From NCBI GenBank assembly GCA_034717495.1, contig JAYELL010000063.1, positions 1 to 35,693 on the forward strand: a stretch of DNA of 35,693 nt, written 5' to 3'. Shown here piece after piece: positions 1-9,109 of this stretch. The translations under genes and the position numbers were made by a program. Position 1 is the stretch's first letter. The number at the start of each line of letters is the position of its first letter. This DNA is from Chloroflexota bacterium (GTDB lineage Bacteria > Chloroflexota > Anaerolineae > JAAEKA01). The notes beneath the pieces are model-generated. The model had not been told where the DNA came from, did no database searches, and saw only the letters and a program-made list of their open reading frames with translations.

Positions 1-1
1 T

Positions 2-259
2 GAAATAGGCACGCCCAAAGATTATACGGACGATCTTTACCTGGTCTATTTTGAGGTTGGCGAGTATCAGGAGAGAGCAAAGGCAATTCTGGAGAGTTAT
101 CTTGGCGAAGATCGAAAAGTAAGTATTCGAACACTTGCGCATGGGTATATCGTCGAAATCGCCTTGCAAAGCACACCGGATATTGTCAAAAGGCTTGTCG
201 ACGAAAATATCGCCGTTTATCAGGTCAACCGATTGGCAAAAAGTGACGGACGCTGGTAG
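2..259 (+). CDS. C-terminal part of a probable ABC-transporter ATP-binding protein
   Basis: An open frame enters from the left edge and ends at TAG 257-259, giving the last 85 residues of a protein. The visible part has no Walker motifs. Its end (DIVKRLVDENIAVYQVNRL) resembles the C-terminal accessory domain (DUF4162-like) found after the nucleotide-binding domain of ABC-2 type exporters, where a beta-alpha-beta unit ends in a 'valine-x-x-V' strand. This is family resemblance only. The usual final LEDxF motif is absent and the protein ends KSDGRW instead. If correct, the protein would be a cytoplasmic ATPase energising a membrane export pump encoded upstream, outside the window. Confidence 0.45.
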   Translation, partial: EIGTPKDYTDDLYLVYFEVGEYQERAKAILESYLGEDRKVSIRTLAHGYIVEIALQSTPDIVKRLVDENIAVYQVNRLAKSDGRW

Positions 260-310
260 ACACACATCTTGAACATGGAAGAGACTATCACTCAAATCGG
301 AAGGGGAAAT

Positions 311-2188
311 TTGAAGACAACCATCATATCATTCGCTGTTCTTGTTTTGCTGTTGGCGCTGGCTGCCTGCGACGCCCAGGTTCCGACGCCTGCGCCGGAA
401 CCCACTACAGAAATCTCAGAGGCCGGGGAGGGCAGCGCTCCATCCTCCGAGGACCTCTACGCCGTCACCCAATCGCCGTGCGACGTGCCCCCGGGCGGGG
501 ATGAAATCGAAGGGGAGACCATCATCTGCGGGACGGTCAGCGTGCCGGAGAATTACGACGACCCCGACGGCAATCGCATACCACTGTCATACGCTCTGCT
601 CAAGGCCAGCGGCGACTCGCCCGCGCCCGATCCGGTCATCTTCCTGCACGGCGGGCCGGGGTCCGGTGAACTGCTGACCCTGGCGACTTTCGTCGAAGAT
701 TTCGCCACCGTGCGTCAGGACCGGGATGTGCTTGTCTTTGATCAACGGGGCGCCGGTTTCTCGAACGCCCCGCTCGATTGCGCCATGGATTTGATTGAGC
801 GGGAAGAAGAGATCGCCGACGCTGTGGCCCAGGCCTCGCCCGAGGATGCTGACAAGCTGAGGCAGGCGAAAATTCTGGAAATATGCGCGCAAGCTGCACA
901 GGAGCGAGGCGTAGACCTCTCCCAGTACAACACCATCAACAACGCCCGTGACGTGCAATCCGTAGTCACCGCGCTGGGATACGAAGACTTCAACCTCTAC
1001 GGCCATTCGTATGGCACAAAACTGGCGCTTGAGACCATGCGGCAACAGCCGGCGGGGCTGCGCAGCGTAGTCGTTGATTCGGTGGCGCCGCCCGACATAG
1101 AGCTCTATGCACGCTCCCGTGAACCCGCGCTCGAGGCCGCCCAGGCGCTCTTCGCCGCTTGCGCCGCTGGCGATGCCTGCAACGCCGCCTATCCCGATCT
1201 GGAGGCGCGCTTCAACCTCTTGATGGCGCAGCTTGAGCAAGCACCCATTGTCGTGAATGAAGAACAATCCATCACGCCGGCGGAGGTGATTGCGCTTTTC
1301 AATTTGCGCAATAGCCGTTATAACGGACCCGGCATCTCTGCCCACCTTCCCCGCATGATCGCCGAGCTTGAGCAGGGCGTGACCGACACCTATGATGGGC
1401 TGATGGATGGTTCGCTCTTGCCGCCCTCGCCCTTCGATGACGAAGAGTTCGTCCTCGATGAGGAAGAGAGCCCGCCGGAGCTGACGCTTGCTGAAACCTT
1501 CAACTTTGCGGCAAATTCAACCGAATCTCTGCAGGCCGATCCAGAAGCCAAGCGCGTCTATTTTGCATTGCCGCAGCAGCCAGCGACCCAGGCGATCTTG
1601 CTCGATTTCATCGACCAATACATCCCCGCCGCCGACAGCGCCGCGCTTCTGGAAACCGCCCAGGCCATGAGCAACGACGATGTCGCCGAACTCTACACCT
1701 TGATCCGCAAATTCGCCGCATATCAGCCCAACCCGGTCATGGCGACGATCATCGTTCCCTTGCACCTCTTTGTCTGCAACGAATCCATCCCCTTCAACAC
1801 CATGGAGGGGGCCAAGGCGTATATCGAATCGGCGCCGATCCCGGCCATGACCCAGGGTGCGCTGGCCAACGCGGCCAACAGCATCGAGTTGTGCGACGGC
1901 ATGCCCACGGGAACGGTCGACGACTCCTTCCATGACCCTGTTGCCAGCGACGTCCCCACCCTGGTGATGGTCGGGCTGAACGACACCCAGACCGCGGCAA
2001 GTTGGGGGAGCGTGGCGCTGGAAACCCTCTCCAACGGAACGCTGGCGACCTTCCCGGAGAGCGGACACGGCGTCTACCAGTTTTCACAGTGCGCCAGAGA
2101 GATGGGCGCGGCCTTCTTCAACCAGCCGGACGCAGCGCTCGATACCGCCTGTATCGAGGAGTTGAAGCCGGAATTTGCGCTGCCGTAG
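311..2188 (+). CDS. TAP-like alpha/beta-hydrolase lipoprotein (peptidase S33 type)
   Basis: A secreted alpha/beta hydrolase of the tripeptidyl-aminopeptidase-like family (S33), which trims short peptides from the N-terminus outside the cell. I chose TTG 311 as start because AAGGGG lies 4-5 nt upstream; ATG 275 and TTG 269 are in frame but lack a ribosome site. From 311 the protein is 625 residues and begins with a lipoprotein signal ending LAAC (Cys20), so it is probably membrane-anchored. The oxyanion motif HGGPG (about 113-117), nucleophile elbow GHSYG (Ser233), Asp558 in GLNDT and His586 in SGHG give a complete triad. The C-terminal third fits the TAP C-terminal domain. The next gene is a truncated glycoside-hydrolase-like frame that overlaps its 3' end. 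Substrate unknown. Confidence 0.85.
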   Translation: MKTTIISFAVLVLLLALAACDAQVPTPAPEPTTEISEAGEGSAPSSEDLYAVTQSPCDVPPGGDEIEGETIICGTVSVPENYDDPDGNRIPLSYALLKASGDSPAPDPVIFLHGGPGSGELLTLATFVEDFATVRQDRDVLVFDQRGAGFSNAPLDCAMDLIEREEEIADAVAQASPEDADKLRQAKILEICAQAAQERGVDLSQYNTINNARDVQSVVTALGYEDFNLYGHSYGTKLALETMRQQPAGLRSVVVDSVAPPDIELYARSREPALEAAQALFAACAAGDACNAAYPDLEARFNLLMAQLEQAPIVVNEEQSITPAEVIALFNLRNSRYNGPGISAHLPRMIAELEQGVTDTYDGLMDGSLLPPSPFDDEEFVLDEEESPPELTLAETFNFAANSTESLQADPEAKRVYFALPQQPATQAILLDFIDQYIPAADSAALLETAQAMSNDDVAELYTLIRKFAAYQPNPVMATIIVPLHLFVCNESIPFNTMEGAKAYIESAPIPAMTQGALANAANSIELCDGMPTGTVDDSFHDPVASDVPTLVMVGLNDTQTAASWGSVALETLSNGTLATFPESGHGVYQFSQCAREMGAAFFNQPDAALDTACIEELKPEFALP

Positions 2189-3065
2189 AGGTATCTCCTC
2201 GATATTCCGGGGCGCAGACCAGCCCCGGCGCATACAACCCGGACCCAACTGGCTGGCCATCGCCAACATCTTCTATCCGACCCAGGACACAGCCCTCTCC
2301 CTGACTATCTCGGTCATCGACACCACCAGCGCGCGCCTGCCGGCAGACCTGGCCGGCAAGCCCTTCGATGACCCGGAAGTCATCCAGCGCTTCAACGGGC
2401 TGCTGGATTTTGTAGCTACCCAGACGCCTGACCTGACATTGGCCACCCTCTCCATCGGCAATGAAGTGGACGGCTACCTGAACGGCAAGCAGTGGGCGCA
2501 ATACCAGGAATTCTTCCGGGCCACATCGGCCCACGCCCGCCAACTCTGGCCCGATGTCCCCGTGGGCGCCAAAGCCATGTTTGATGGGCTGACCGGCGAC
2601 GCGCAGGAGCCGTTGATGGCCCTCAACCAGCACAGCGATGCGATCTTCGTCACCTACTACCCGCTCGACCGCGACTTCACCGTCAAAGAACCGGACATAG
2701 TGCTGGCTGACTTTGACGCCATCAGCCAACTCTATCCCGACCGTTCCATCTACTTCCTCGAACTGGGTTACCCATCGGGCGAGGACAACGACTCATCCCA
2801 GGCCATGCAGGCTGAATTCGTGCGTCAGACCTTCCAGGCGTGGGATGCCCACCAGGATCAGGTCAAATTGATCTCCTTCACATGGCTGACCGACATCGAT
2901 CCCGCCGCGGTGAAGGGGTATGAGCGCTATCATGGGATCTCAGGCAAGGGCTTTGCGTCCTATTTGGGCACATTGGGTCTGCGTACGTACAATGGTGAGG
3001 ACAAGGACGCGTTCCGGGCCTTGAACGACGAGACTAAACGACGAGGATGGACTAATGAACCATAG
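2175..3065 (+). pseudogene. 5'-truncated clan GH-A-like glycoside hydrolase
   Basis: From about 2244 this frame encodes the second half of a TIM-barrel glycosidase-like protein. Two Glu motifs of the clan GH-A kind are visible: IGNEVDGYL (Glu codon 2463-2465, possible acid/base) and YFLELGYPSG (Glu codon 2760-2762, possible nucleophile). The first barrel strands, any signal peptide and a credible start are missing. The only in-frame start near the 5' end, TTG 2175, lies inside the preceding hydrolase gene, and residues encoded by 2175-2243 look unlike protein. I infer a deletion that removed the 5' part of the gene. The stop (3063-3065) overlaps the ATG of the next gene at 3055. It is probably non-functional, though a short translated product by re-initiation cannot be excluded. 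Confidence 0.6.
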
Positions 3066-6000
3066 TAAACGACTGAAAATCGCAACTACCGTGACGGGGG
3101 TGGCAATCACACTTTTGTTCCTGTTCACCGCCTGCGCAGCTCCAGTTCCTGACCCGCCAGAAGCGACCAAAACGCCGGTGGCAACACCAAGCAAGGAAAC
3201 ATCTGCCGCGACGCCAGATTCAACAGCCAATGCGCCAACGCTGCTCGACCGCCCCTGCGATCTCTTCATCCCCGCGGGCGAGGTCGAAGGCGAGACCATC
3301 CAGTGCGGCTACGTGATCGTTCCCGCAGTTCTGGATCAGGCGGAGAGCCAGCCGGTCAAACTGGCCTATGTCATCCTAAAGGCCACCAGGGACAAACCGC
3401 TGGACGACCCCATCATTCACATCGCCGGCGGCCCGGGCATCGCCTCCACCAGCCGGGATGTCGTGTTGGAACTCGCCCGCCGCTATGCCTCCATGCGCGA
3501 GACGCGCGACATCATCCTCTACGATCAACGGGGCATGGGCAGAAGCCAGCCTTACTTCGATTGTTACCAGTTCCTGGACGATTCGACGGACTTCAGCGCG
3601 CTGGATGACGAGTCAAAACTGACCGCCGCCTGCCAGGAAGCCATGGACGCCCAGGGCTATCCGCCGGAAGCCTTCAGCACGGTCGTTTCCGCCGCCGATC
3701 TCAACGAGCTGATGGCGGCTCTGGGTTATCCCGAATACAATCTTTATGGCATCTCCTACGGCACGCGCCTACTTATGGCCCTCATGCACTACTTCCCGGA
3801 TCAGGCGCCGGTGCGCGCCATCGTCCTGGATTCGGTGGACACCCTGCCTGAAAACATCGGTACGGAACTGACTGCGGCCGGGCAACTGCTGCAACAGGAC
3901 ATGTTTGAATCTGTCTTTGCCGCCTGCGCCGAGGACGAAGCCTGCGCCACTGCCTATCCCGACCTGCGCGCCCAGTTCGATGCCCTGACCGAACAACTGG
4001 ACCGGACCCCCATCCAGCTTGACGAGAACACCAACGTGGATGGCGACACCATCTATCGCTACACCTTCCCCTACAACAGCGCATTCCAGAATATCCCCTA
4101 CCAGCCAAGGATGATTGCAGAGCTGAGCCAGGGCGTGACCACCACCCTGAGTATGATCGCCAACGGTGAAATCCCCGCGCCGGCCACCCGAACGGCCGCC
4201 TTGCCCCCGGAGCCGGAGGCGGTGGGGGATCTGCTGGACCTCTATTTGGAATGTCCCTCCCTGGAGTCAACGGAAGACGAGACAGGCAGCGAGATCGATC
4301 CGCTGGTGGGGTATTGGGATGCGGACGAAGGCGCCCTGGCGGCCCTTTTCACCAACGTCTGCCCGGAGGACATCGCCACCCAATTGACCGCCGCCGCCAG
4401 CGACACGCCCGGATTCTTCAACTATATCATCCAGCGCTTCGCCCCCGACCCGACGGTCGGCGTCAATCCCAACATCAACGGCAAACTCCTCTGCACCGAG
4501 CAATATCCCTTCCGGGAACCGTTCGGGGAGATGAAAGAAGAGATGGCGGTGGGTGGCATGCCCGCCTTCTTCATCGAAGAAACTATTGCCAACCTGACTC
4601 AGAATGTGGCCGGATGCGATGCCTGGCGGGACGCCATGACCGAGCCCACGCCCGACGAATATGGCTCCTACCCGACCTTGGTGCTCTCCGGTCAGTTCGA
4701 CAACCTGACGCCGCCGGCCTGGAGCGAAACCGCCGCCGCCCTGCTGCCTAATGCCCAACTGCTCACCATCCCCAACGCCTGGCACAGCATCATGGGCAAC
4801 AACGGCCCCTGTCCCACGGACATCACGCTTCAGTTTTTGGCGAATCCTGGCGAAGTTGTGGACGCCAGTTGTACGGAAGGGATGCAGGTGGTCTTTCTCC
4901 CACCAGCTGACGAAAAGACCGCTAGTTCCGATGAAATCACAGGAACCCCGGGCGCGCCCGCTATAGGCGATCCCTTATACCCGACCCTGGGCAATGGCGG
5001 CTATGATATCCAGCACTACGATATCGCCCTGGACGCCGACCCGGCCCGCAACGTCATCAGCGGCACGGTCACCATCGACGCCATCGCCACCCAGGATCTG
5101 AGCGCCTTCAACCTGGACCTCGCCGGCCTGACCGTGGACCAGGTGACGGTCGATTCCAACCAGGCCCCATTCAGCCGCGACGGCAACGAACTGACCATCA
5201 CCCCCGCACAGGCGCTGGCCAACGGAGCAGCGTTCAGTGCCCAGGTGCGCTACCACGGTGAGCCGGAGTTAATCGACGATCCCAGCGCGCCGATTGCGCT
5301 CGGCTGGCAAGCGCAGGACGGGGGCAGCTTTGTCGTTTCTGAACCATCCGGGGCCATGAACTGGTATCCCGGCAACAACCATCCCGCGGACAAGGCCACC
5401 TACACCTTCCGCATCACCGTCCCCGACACCTATGAAGTGGCGGCCAACGGAATCCTCAGCCAGACGTTGCCCGCTGATGGCCATGTGACCTACGTGTGGG
5501 CGGTGGATCAGCCCATGGCCAGCTATCTTGCCACGGTGCAGATCAACGATTACGACATGGTCGCTACCACCACCGGCAGCGGTGTGGCCATCCGCAACTA
5601 CTTCCTGAATGATACGCCTGCTGACGTCCGGACCGCTTTCGACGATACCGGGGCCATGCTGGACTACGTGGCCGATCTCATCGCTCCCTATCCCTTCGAC
5701 GCCTACGGCATGGTGCTGCTGCGGGAACCGACCCGTTGGGCCCTGGAAACCCAAACCCTCTCCACCTACGGCGAGGGCGGCGCATCCGATCCGACGACCG
5801 TTATGCACGAACTGGTCCACTCCTGGTTCGGCAACAGCGTTTCCCCGGCCACCTGGCAGGATGTCTGGCTGAATGAAGGTTTCGCCAAGTATTTCGAGAG
5901 TTTGTGGCTGGATCATATCGGTGAGGCGCCCATAGACGATAGCATGGATGAACTCTACCAGATCATTTCGGGTCAGCAGACTGGACCGCCAGCGCTACCC

Positions 6001-6249
6001 GCACAGACGGAGTTGTTCGGTTTGAGCACCTATTACCGGGGCGCTTACTCGCTCCACGCCCTACGCCGGACGGTTGGCGATGACATTTTCTTCGACATCT
6101 TACGTGAGTATTACCAACGCTACCAGGGTGGCAGCGCCAGCACCGCCGACTTCGTAGCCGTGGCCAGGGAACTGGGCGGGGAAGAGGCGGAGAGCGTTCT
6201 TCATGATTGGCTGTACGGCGAGCGCGTGCCCCAAGAGACCGGCGGCTAA
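3055..6249 (+). CDS. Fusion lipoprotein: TAP-like hydrolase plus M1 metallopeptidase
   Basis: A 1064-residue exported protein. A lipoprotein signal ends FTAC (Cys27), followed by a Pro/Thr-rich linker. Residues about 60-620 form a TAP-like alpha/beta hydrolase with AGGPG, GISYG (Ser234), Asp549 in GQFDN and His577 in AWHS. Residues about 640-1064 form a compact M1 aminopeptidase: a beta N-domain, WALETQT in the place of the usual GAMEN, zinc motif HELVH (His918, Glu919, His922), third ligand Glu941 in NEGFAKYFE (HExxH-x18-E spacing) and YYRGAY containing the likely catalytic Tyr. The large helical C-domain of full-length M1 enzymes is absent. Both active sites look intact, so a surface protein joining a serine and a zinc peptidase is likely. 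GAGGATGG precedes the ATG. Confidence 0.9.
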   Translation: MNHSKRLKIATTVTGVAITLLFLFTACAAPVPDPPEATKTPVATPSKETSAATPDSTANAPTLLDRPCDLFIPAGEVEGETIQCGYVIVPAVLDQAESQPVKLAYVILKATRDKPLDDPIIHIAGGPGIASTSRDVVLELARRYASMRETRDIILYDQRGMGRSQPYFDCYQFLDDSTDFSALDDESKLTAACQEAMDAQGYPPEAFSTVVSAADLNELMAALGYPEYNLYGISYGTRLLMALMHYFPDQAPVRAIVLDSVDTLPENIGTELTAAGQLLQQDMFESVFAACAEDEACATAYPDLRAQFDALTEQLDRTPIQLDENTNVDGDTIYRYTFPYNSAFQNIPYQPRMIAELSQGVTTTLSMIANGEIPAPATRTAALPPEPEAVGDLLDLYLECPSLESTEDETGSEIDPLVGYWDADEGALAALFTNVCPEDIATQLTAAASDTPGFFNYIIQRFAPDPTVGVNPNINGKLLCTEQYPFREPFGEMKEEMAVGGMPAFFIEETIANLTQNVAGCDAWRDAMTEPTPDEYGSYPTLVLSGQFDNLTPPAWSETAAALLPNAQLLTIPNAWHSIMGNNGPCPTDITLQFLANPGEVVDASCTEGMQVVFLPPADEKTASSDEITGTPGAPAIGDPLYPTLGNGGYDIQHYDIALDADPARNVISGTVTIDAIATQDLSAFNLDLAGLTVDQVTVDSNQAPFSRDGNELTITPAQALANGAAFSAQVRYHGEPELIDDPSAPIALGWQAQDGGSFVVSEPSGAMNWYPGNNHPADKATYTFRITVPDTYEVAANGILSQTLPADGHVTYVWAVDQPMASYLATVQINDYDMVATTTGSGVAIRNYFLNDTPADVRTAFDDTGAMLDYVADLIAPYPFDAYGMVLLREPTRWALETQTLSTYGEGGASDPTTVMHELVHSWFGNSVSPATWQDVWLNEGFAKYFESLWLDHIGEAPIDDSMDELYQIISGQQTGPPALPAQTELFGLSTYYRGAYSLHALRRTVGDDIFFDILREYYQRYQGGSASTADFVAVARELGGEEAESVLHDWLYGERVPQETGG

Positions 6250-6269
6250 GTCCACATGAGTCGACCAAC

Positions 6270-6680
6270 ATGATTAGCAGACAAAGCCAACTTGTTATTG
6301 CTGCCGGCTTTTTCATCGTCTGGGTCGGAATCCTGTATGCCGGAGCGGACCATCCACCTCCGTTCGGATTCCTCTGGCTCGTGCTGCTTTGCTTGCTTGC
6401 CGCCGGGATCGTGTATCTGCGTGTACCAACCTACGCAAACTGGTCGGCGACCGGTCGCAGATTCCGTTTGTTGCGCGTTTTTCTGGATGGCATCGTGGCG
6501 GGTCTACTCTTTGCATTGGTCCCGCTCCTTTTCAATCGCGGCGGGGAGCCAGACGCCCAGCCCACGTGGGTTGACCACATGATCTGGTTCGCAGTCCTGG
6601 CGGGCGTAGGCGCGGCCAACGCCATGCTCATCTACTTCTTTAGTTTTGTGTCCAACCGGCTTGCCGAAAAGACCCAATAA
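6270..6680 (+). CDS. Small four-helix membrane protein, unknown function
   Basis: A 136-residue protein from ATG 6270. An upstream in-frame start at 6207 exists but lies inside the preceding peptidase gene and would add a charged, unstructured extension. Four hydrophobic segments are visible: about residues 9-25, 33-50, 70-88 and 103-125, with a basic loop (RRFRLLR) between the second and third. No motif I recognise. It lies 20 bp after the fusion peptidase and 27 bp before the next gene, so it may be co-transcribed with them. Start uncertain because no good ribosome site is visible. Confidence 0.6.
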   Translation: MISRQSQLVIAAGFFIVWVGILYAGADHPPPFGFLWLVLLCLLAAGIVYLRVPTYANWSATGRRFRLLRVFLDGIVAGLLFALVPLLFNRGGEPDAQPTWVDHMIWFAVLAGVGAANAMLIYFFSFVSNRLAEKTQ

Positions 6681-6707
6681 TCGATTACATTAACTACGGA
6701 GTCTATT

Positions 6708-7793
6708 TTGAAACGACAATTGATTTGGATAATCCCCATCGTCATCTTGCTGCTGGTTGTGGCAGGTTATTACGGGATTCGCCTTTACCGCGAATTAACT
6801 GCGTCCGTTCAGGTCGAAGTCGGGCAAGGACCGGTCGCAGAGGAATCCTTGAACTTAACGCCGCCTCCAGTGGCCGAAGAATCATGGGTGGCGCTGCGGC
6901 TGAAGGCAGTTGGCCTGAACAAGAAGCCTGTGCTGGGCGACACGGCCATCAGTGGCCATTTGCAACGGTTGGAGGCTGGCGAAGTTAGTGAAGAAACGCT
7001 CCTGCAGTACGCCGATGACCTAGAGCATCTCAACCAGTTTACTGCCGAACAGGGCGCTCGTATCCCCACCGACTTCTGGGACGTGCAGACAGAGGAGATG
7101 GAGGCAAACAGTTGGGACGAGTACAGCATCGTCCAGCAGATCTCCATCCCCGAAGCGGAACCGTATTTGCTGTTGCTGGCCCAGGGCTATGGACGTTTTT
7201 TGCAATTCAAGGCTGCAGAAGTGTCGGGCGAGGATACGGCCCTGGACGCGGCCCTGGATATGTTCGCCTTCGTGGATGAATACCATAACAAGGTGATGCC
7301 CCCATCCGCCTCGCCAGATGATCCGGCGGAGATAAAAGGGCGGGCGAGCGCAATGTTGATGGTGTGGCAAAGCCTGGTAGCCGGCAGCACGCGCACCAAC
7401 CCGATCACCGGCGAGCCCATGTTCTCGCACAGCATCTTCGCCCGCGATAACGTGGGAACCATGCACCAGTACGATGTGGGTCAGGCCATGTCCATCGCCG
7501 ACGTGTGGGGTGTGACCGGCTTCGCTGCCCATTTTGTCGGTATTCCGGAGAACAACAACCAGGTGGAGCACATGTCCATCAGCAAGGTTTTGCAAATCGT
7601 GCTGAATGAGCCGGTAGCGGTGCTGGACGGCATCGAGGAAGAGAAGCTGCTGCTCGGGCACGCCGATCAGGCGGAGGCTGAGGCGGATATGGCCCTGAAC
7701 AACGCCATCCACAAGGAGTTTGTCCCCTTGTTTGTCGATGACTGGCAGCAGGCCGTCGAGCGCCTGCGCTGCGTGCTGAAAGATGAGTGTTAG
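6708..7793 (+). CDS. Membrane-anchored extracytoplasmic protein, unknown function
   Basis: A 361-residue protein starting at TTG 6708 with ACGGAG 6-7 nt upstream. Residues about 4-24 form one hydrophobic helix after a short basic start (MKRQ), typical of a signal anchor. The rest is soluble, acidic and probably helical, with no cysteine pattern apart from a C-terminal CVLKDEC. I do not recognise a family. It follows the small membrane protein by 27 bp and precedes another membrane protein by 48 bp, so these genes may work together at the membrane. Confidence 0.65.
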   Translation: MKRQLIWIIPIVILLLVVAGYYGIRLYRELTASVQVEVGQGPVAEESLNLTPPPVAEESWVALRLKAVGLNKKPVLGDTAISGHLQRLEAGEVSEETLLQYADDLEHLNQFTAEQGARIPTDFWDVQTEEMEANSWDEYSIVQQISIPEAEPYLLLLAQGYGRFLQFKAAEVSGEDTALDAALDMFAFVDEYHNKVMPPSASPDDPAEIKGRASAMLMVWQSLVAGSTRTNPITGEPMFSHSIFARDNVGTMHQYDVGQAMSIADVWGVTGFAAHFVGIPENNNQVEHMSISKVLQIVLNEPVAVLDGIEEEKLLLGHADQAEAEADMALNNAIHKEFVPLFVDDWQQAVERLRCVLKDEC

Positions 7794-7841
7794 CCGAAGC
7801 AACCGCTGCTACAACGAAACCGGCACGGGAAGCAACCACAC

Positions 7842-8666
7842 GTGAGCAAAACACGAAGGCCCGTTAAGCGGCCGTCAGCCGAAACCTACATCTTCATCTC
7901 CCTGGCCACCTTCGGCCTGACGGTGGCTGCAACCCGCATATTCCTGCAACTGGCCGGGTTTCCACAGTTGGGCAACTCCATCCTGCACATCGCCCATGCG
8001 ATTTGGGGTGGTTTGCTCTTGTTTGCAGCCGTGTTAGCCACGCTGATAATGGCCAATCGTTGGGCGTTTACCCTGAGTGCCGTTCTTAGCGGAGTCGGCG
8101 TCGGGCTTTTCATCGATGAAGTGGGTAAATTCATCACCCAGAAGAACGACTACTTCTTCCCGCCGGCAGCACCCCTCATCTACTCCCTTTTCCTGTTGAT
8201 GGTGCTGTTGTTCCTGATGCTTCGCCGTTCTCGCCGGCCAGGCCCCCGCGCCAGCATGTACCGCGCCCTCTTGGGAATGCAGGAAGTGCTGGACAACAAC
8301 CGGGACTCCCAGGAACGAGATCGTTTGCTGGCCGAATTGACACACGGCCGTACCGCCCCAGAACCCCACATCGTATTTTTGGCCGAACAACTGACCGCCT
8401 ACCTGCAGGACGAGTCTATCCCGCTCGCCAGTTATCGCCCCGGGATTTGGGAGCGATTCAATCGGCAGGTGCGCGCCATTGGCGAGACGTTGGGACGCAA
8501 GAACCACCGACATCTCATTGTGGGAATAACGGCCATCGTGGGTATCAACGCGCTCATGATGGTTGCGCTGCTCGTATGGGCCTGGCTTTCGCCATCCCAG
8601 TCCAGGATTATCCTCTCTGGCTTGCTGCTGGCCGAGACAGAACTCACCACCCAGAATCTCACCTGA
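7842..8666 (+). CDS. Multi-pass membrane protein, unknown function; interrupted by in-frame TGA
   Basis: Starts at GTG 7842 and runs 274 codons to TGA 8664-8666. Hydrophobic segments at about residues 17-38, 45-68, 76-97, 105-125 and 225-247 suggest an integral membrane protein with a cytoplasmic basic segment (RRSRRPGPRA) and a soluble stretch between segments four and five. The conserved-looking GLFIDEVGKFIT lies after the third helix. The frame continues past the TGA without shift into another 77 codons containing two or three more hydrophobic segments (next entry). I infer that the intact gene spans 7842-8897 and that TGA replaced a sense codon such as TGG. Function unknown. Confidence 0.6.
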   Translation: MSKTRRPVKRPSAETYIFISLATFGLTVAATRIFLQLAGFPQLGNSILHIAHAIWGGLLLFAAVLATLIMANRWAFTLSAVLSGVGVGLFIDEVGKFITQKNDYFFPPAAPLIYSLFLLMVLLFLMLRRSRRPGPRASMYRALLGMQEVLDNNRDSQERDRLLAELTHGRTAPEPHIVFLAEQLTAYLQDESIPLASYRPGIWERFNRQVRAIGETLGRKNHRHLIVGITAIVGINALMMVALLVWAWLSPSQSRIILSGLLLAETELTTQNLT

Positions 8667-8897
8667 CTGCTCGTGCGTCTGGTTCTGCAACTGAGCGTCG
8701 GCTTACTCTATCTTCTGGCCTTGCTGCGCTTCTGGCAGGGACGGGAGAGAGCTGCCGTGGATACAGCCATCTTCGCAGCCCTGTTGTCGTTGACGACCCT
8801 GCATTTGATCAATTTCTATTTGAATCAATTTGGCTCGTTGCCGGCCCTGTTCATCAACTTCGCCCTGCTGCTCTTGATGCTGGCCTACCGCTCCTGA
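8667..8897 (+). CDS. C-terminal continuation of the interrupted membrane protein
   Basis: In the same frame as the preceding gene, directly after its TGA, 76 codons stay open to a stop at 8895-8897. The segment is strongly hydrophobic (helices at roughly the first 18, the middle 20 and the last 20 residues) and includes NFYLNQFGSLPALF. GTG 8673 could serve as a separate start but has no ribosome site of its own. It is read most simply as the end of the 7842 gene, separated by one nonsense codon. It could also be made by re-initiation or TGA readthrough. Confidence 0.5.
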   Translation: MLVRLVLQLSVGLLYLLALLRFWQGRERAAVDTAIFAALLSLTTLHLINFYLNQFGSLPALFINFALLLLMLAYRS

Positions 8898-9105
8898 TAC
8901 CTGACGGAGGGCGAAGCGACGACCACCAGCTGAGAAGGCCATCAGAAAACGGCCGTTATCATGGCAGCCACAATCAACACCAAATGTCACGAAGTCCCGG
9001 AGGGGAGAGGAAGATGTCGGAATGCCAGAATGTCGGAATGTCATCATTCCGCATCTTGACACAAAGTCCCGCAGCGAAGCGAAGTGGATATTGGCATATT
9101 GACAT
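8898..9105. repeat. Intergenic dispersed repeats: octamer-phased ATGTCA type and CCGCAGCGAAGCG element
   Basis: There is no gene here. At 9013-9060 the sequence reads as 8-bp-phased variants (TGTCGGAA, TGCCAGAA, TGTCGGAA, TGTCATCA) running into ATTCCGCATCTTGACA, a string that recurs at about 26116-26133. At 9066-9089 lies CCCGCAGCGAAGCGAAGTGG, repeated with one mismatch at 18782-18805. CGAAGTCCCGGAGGG at 8989-9003 recurs at 14446-14460. Confidence 0.6.
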
Positions 9106-9109
9106 TAAA

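Noticed and set aside
587-1345. 252-codon minus-strand frame
   Set aside because: Shadow of the TAP-like hydrolase gene; no ribosome site or recognisable protein.
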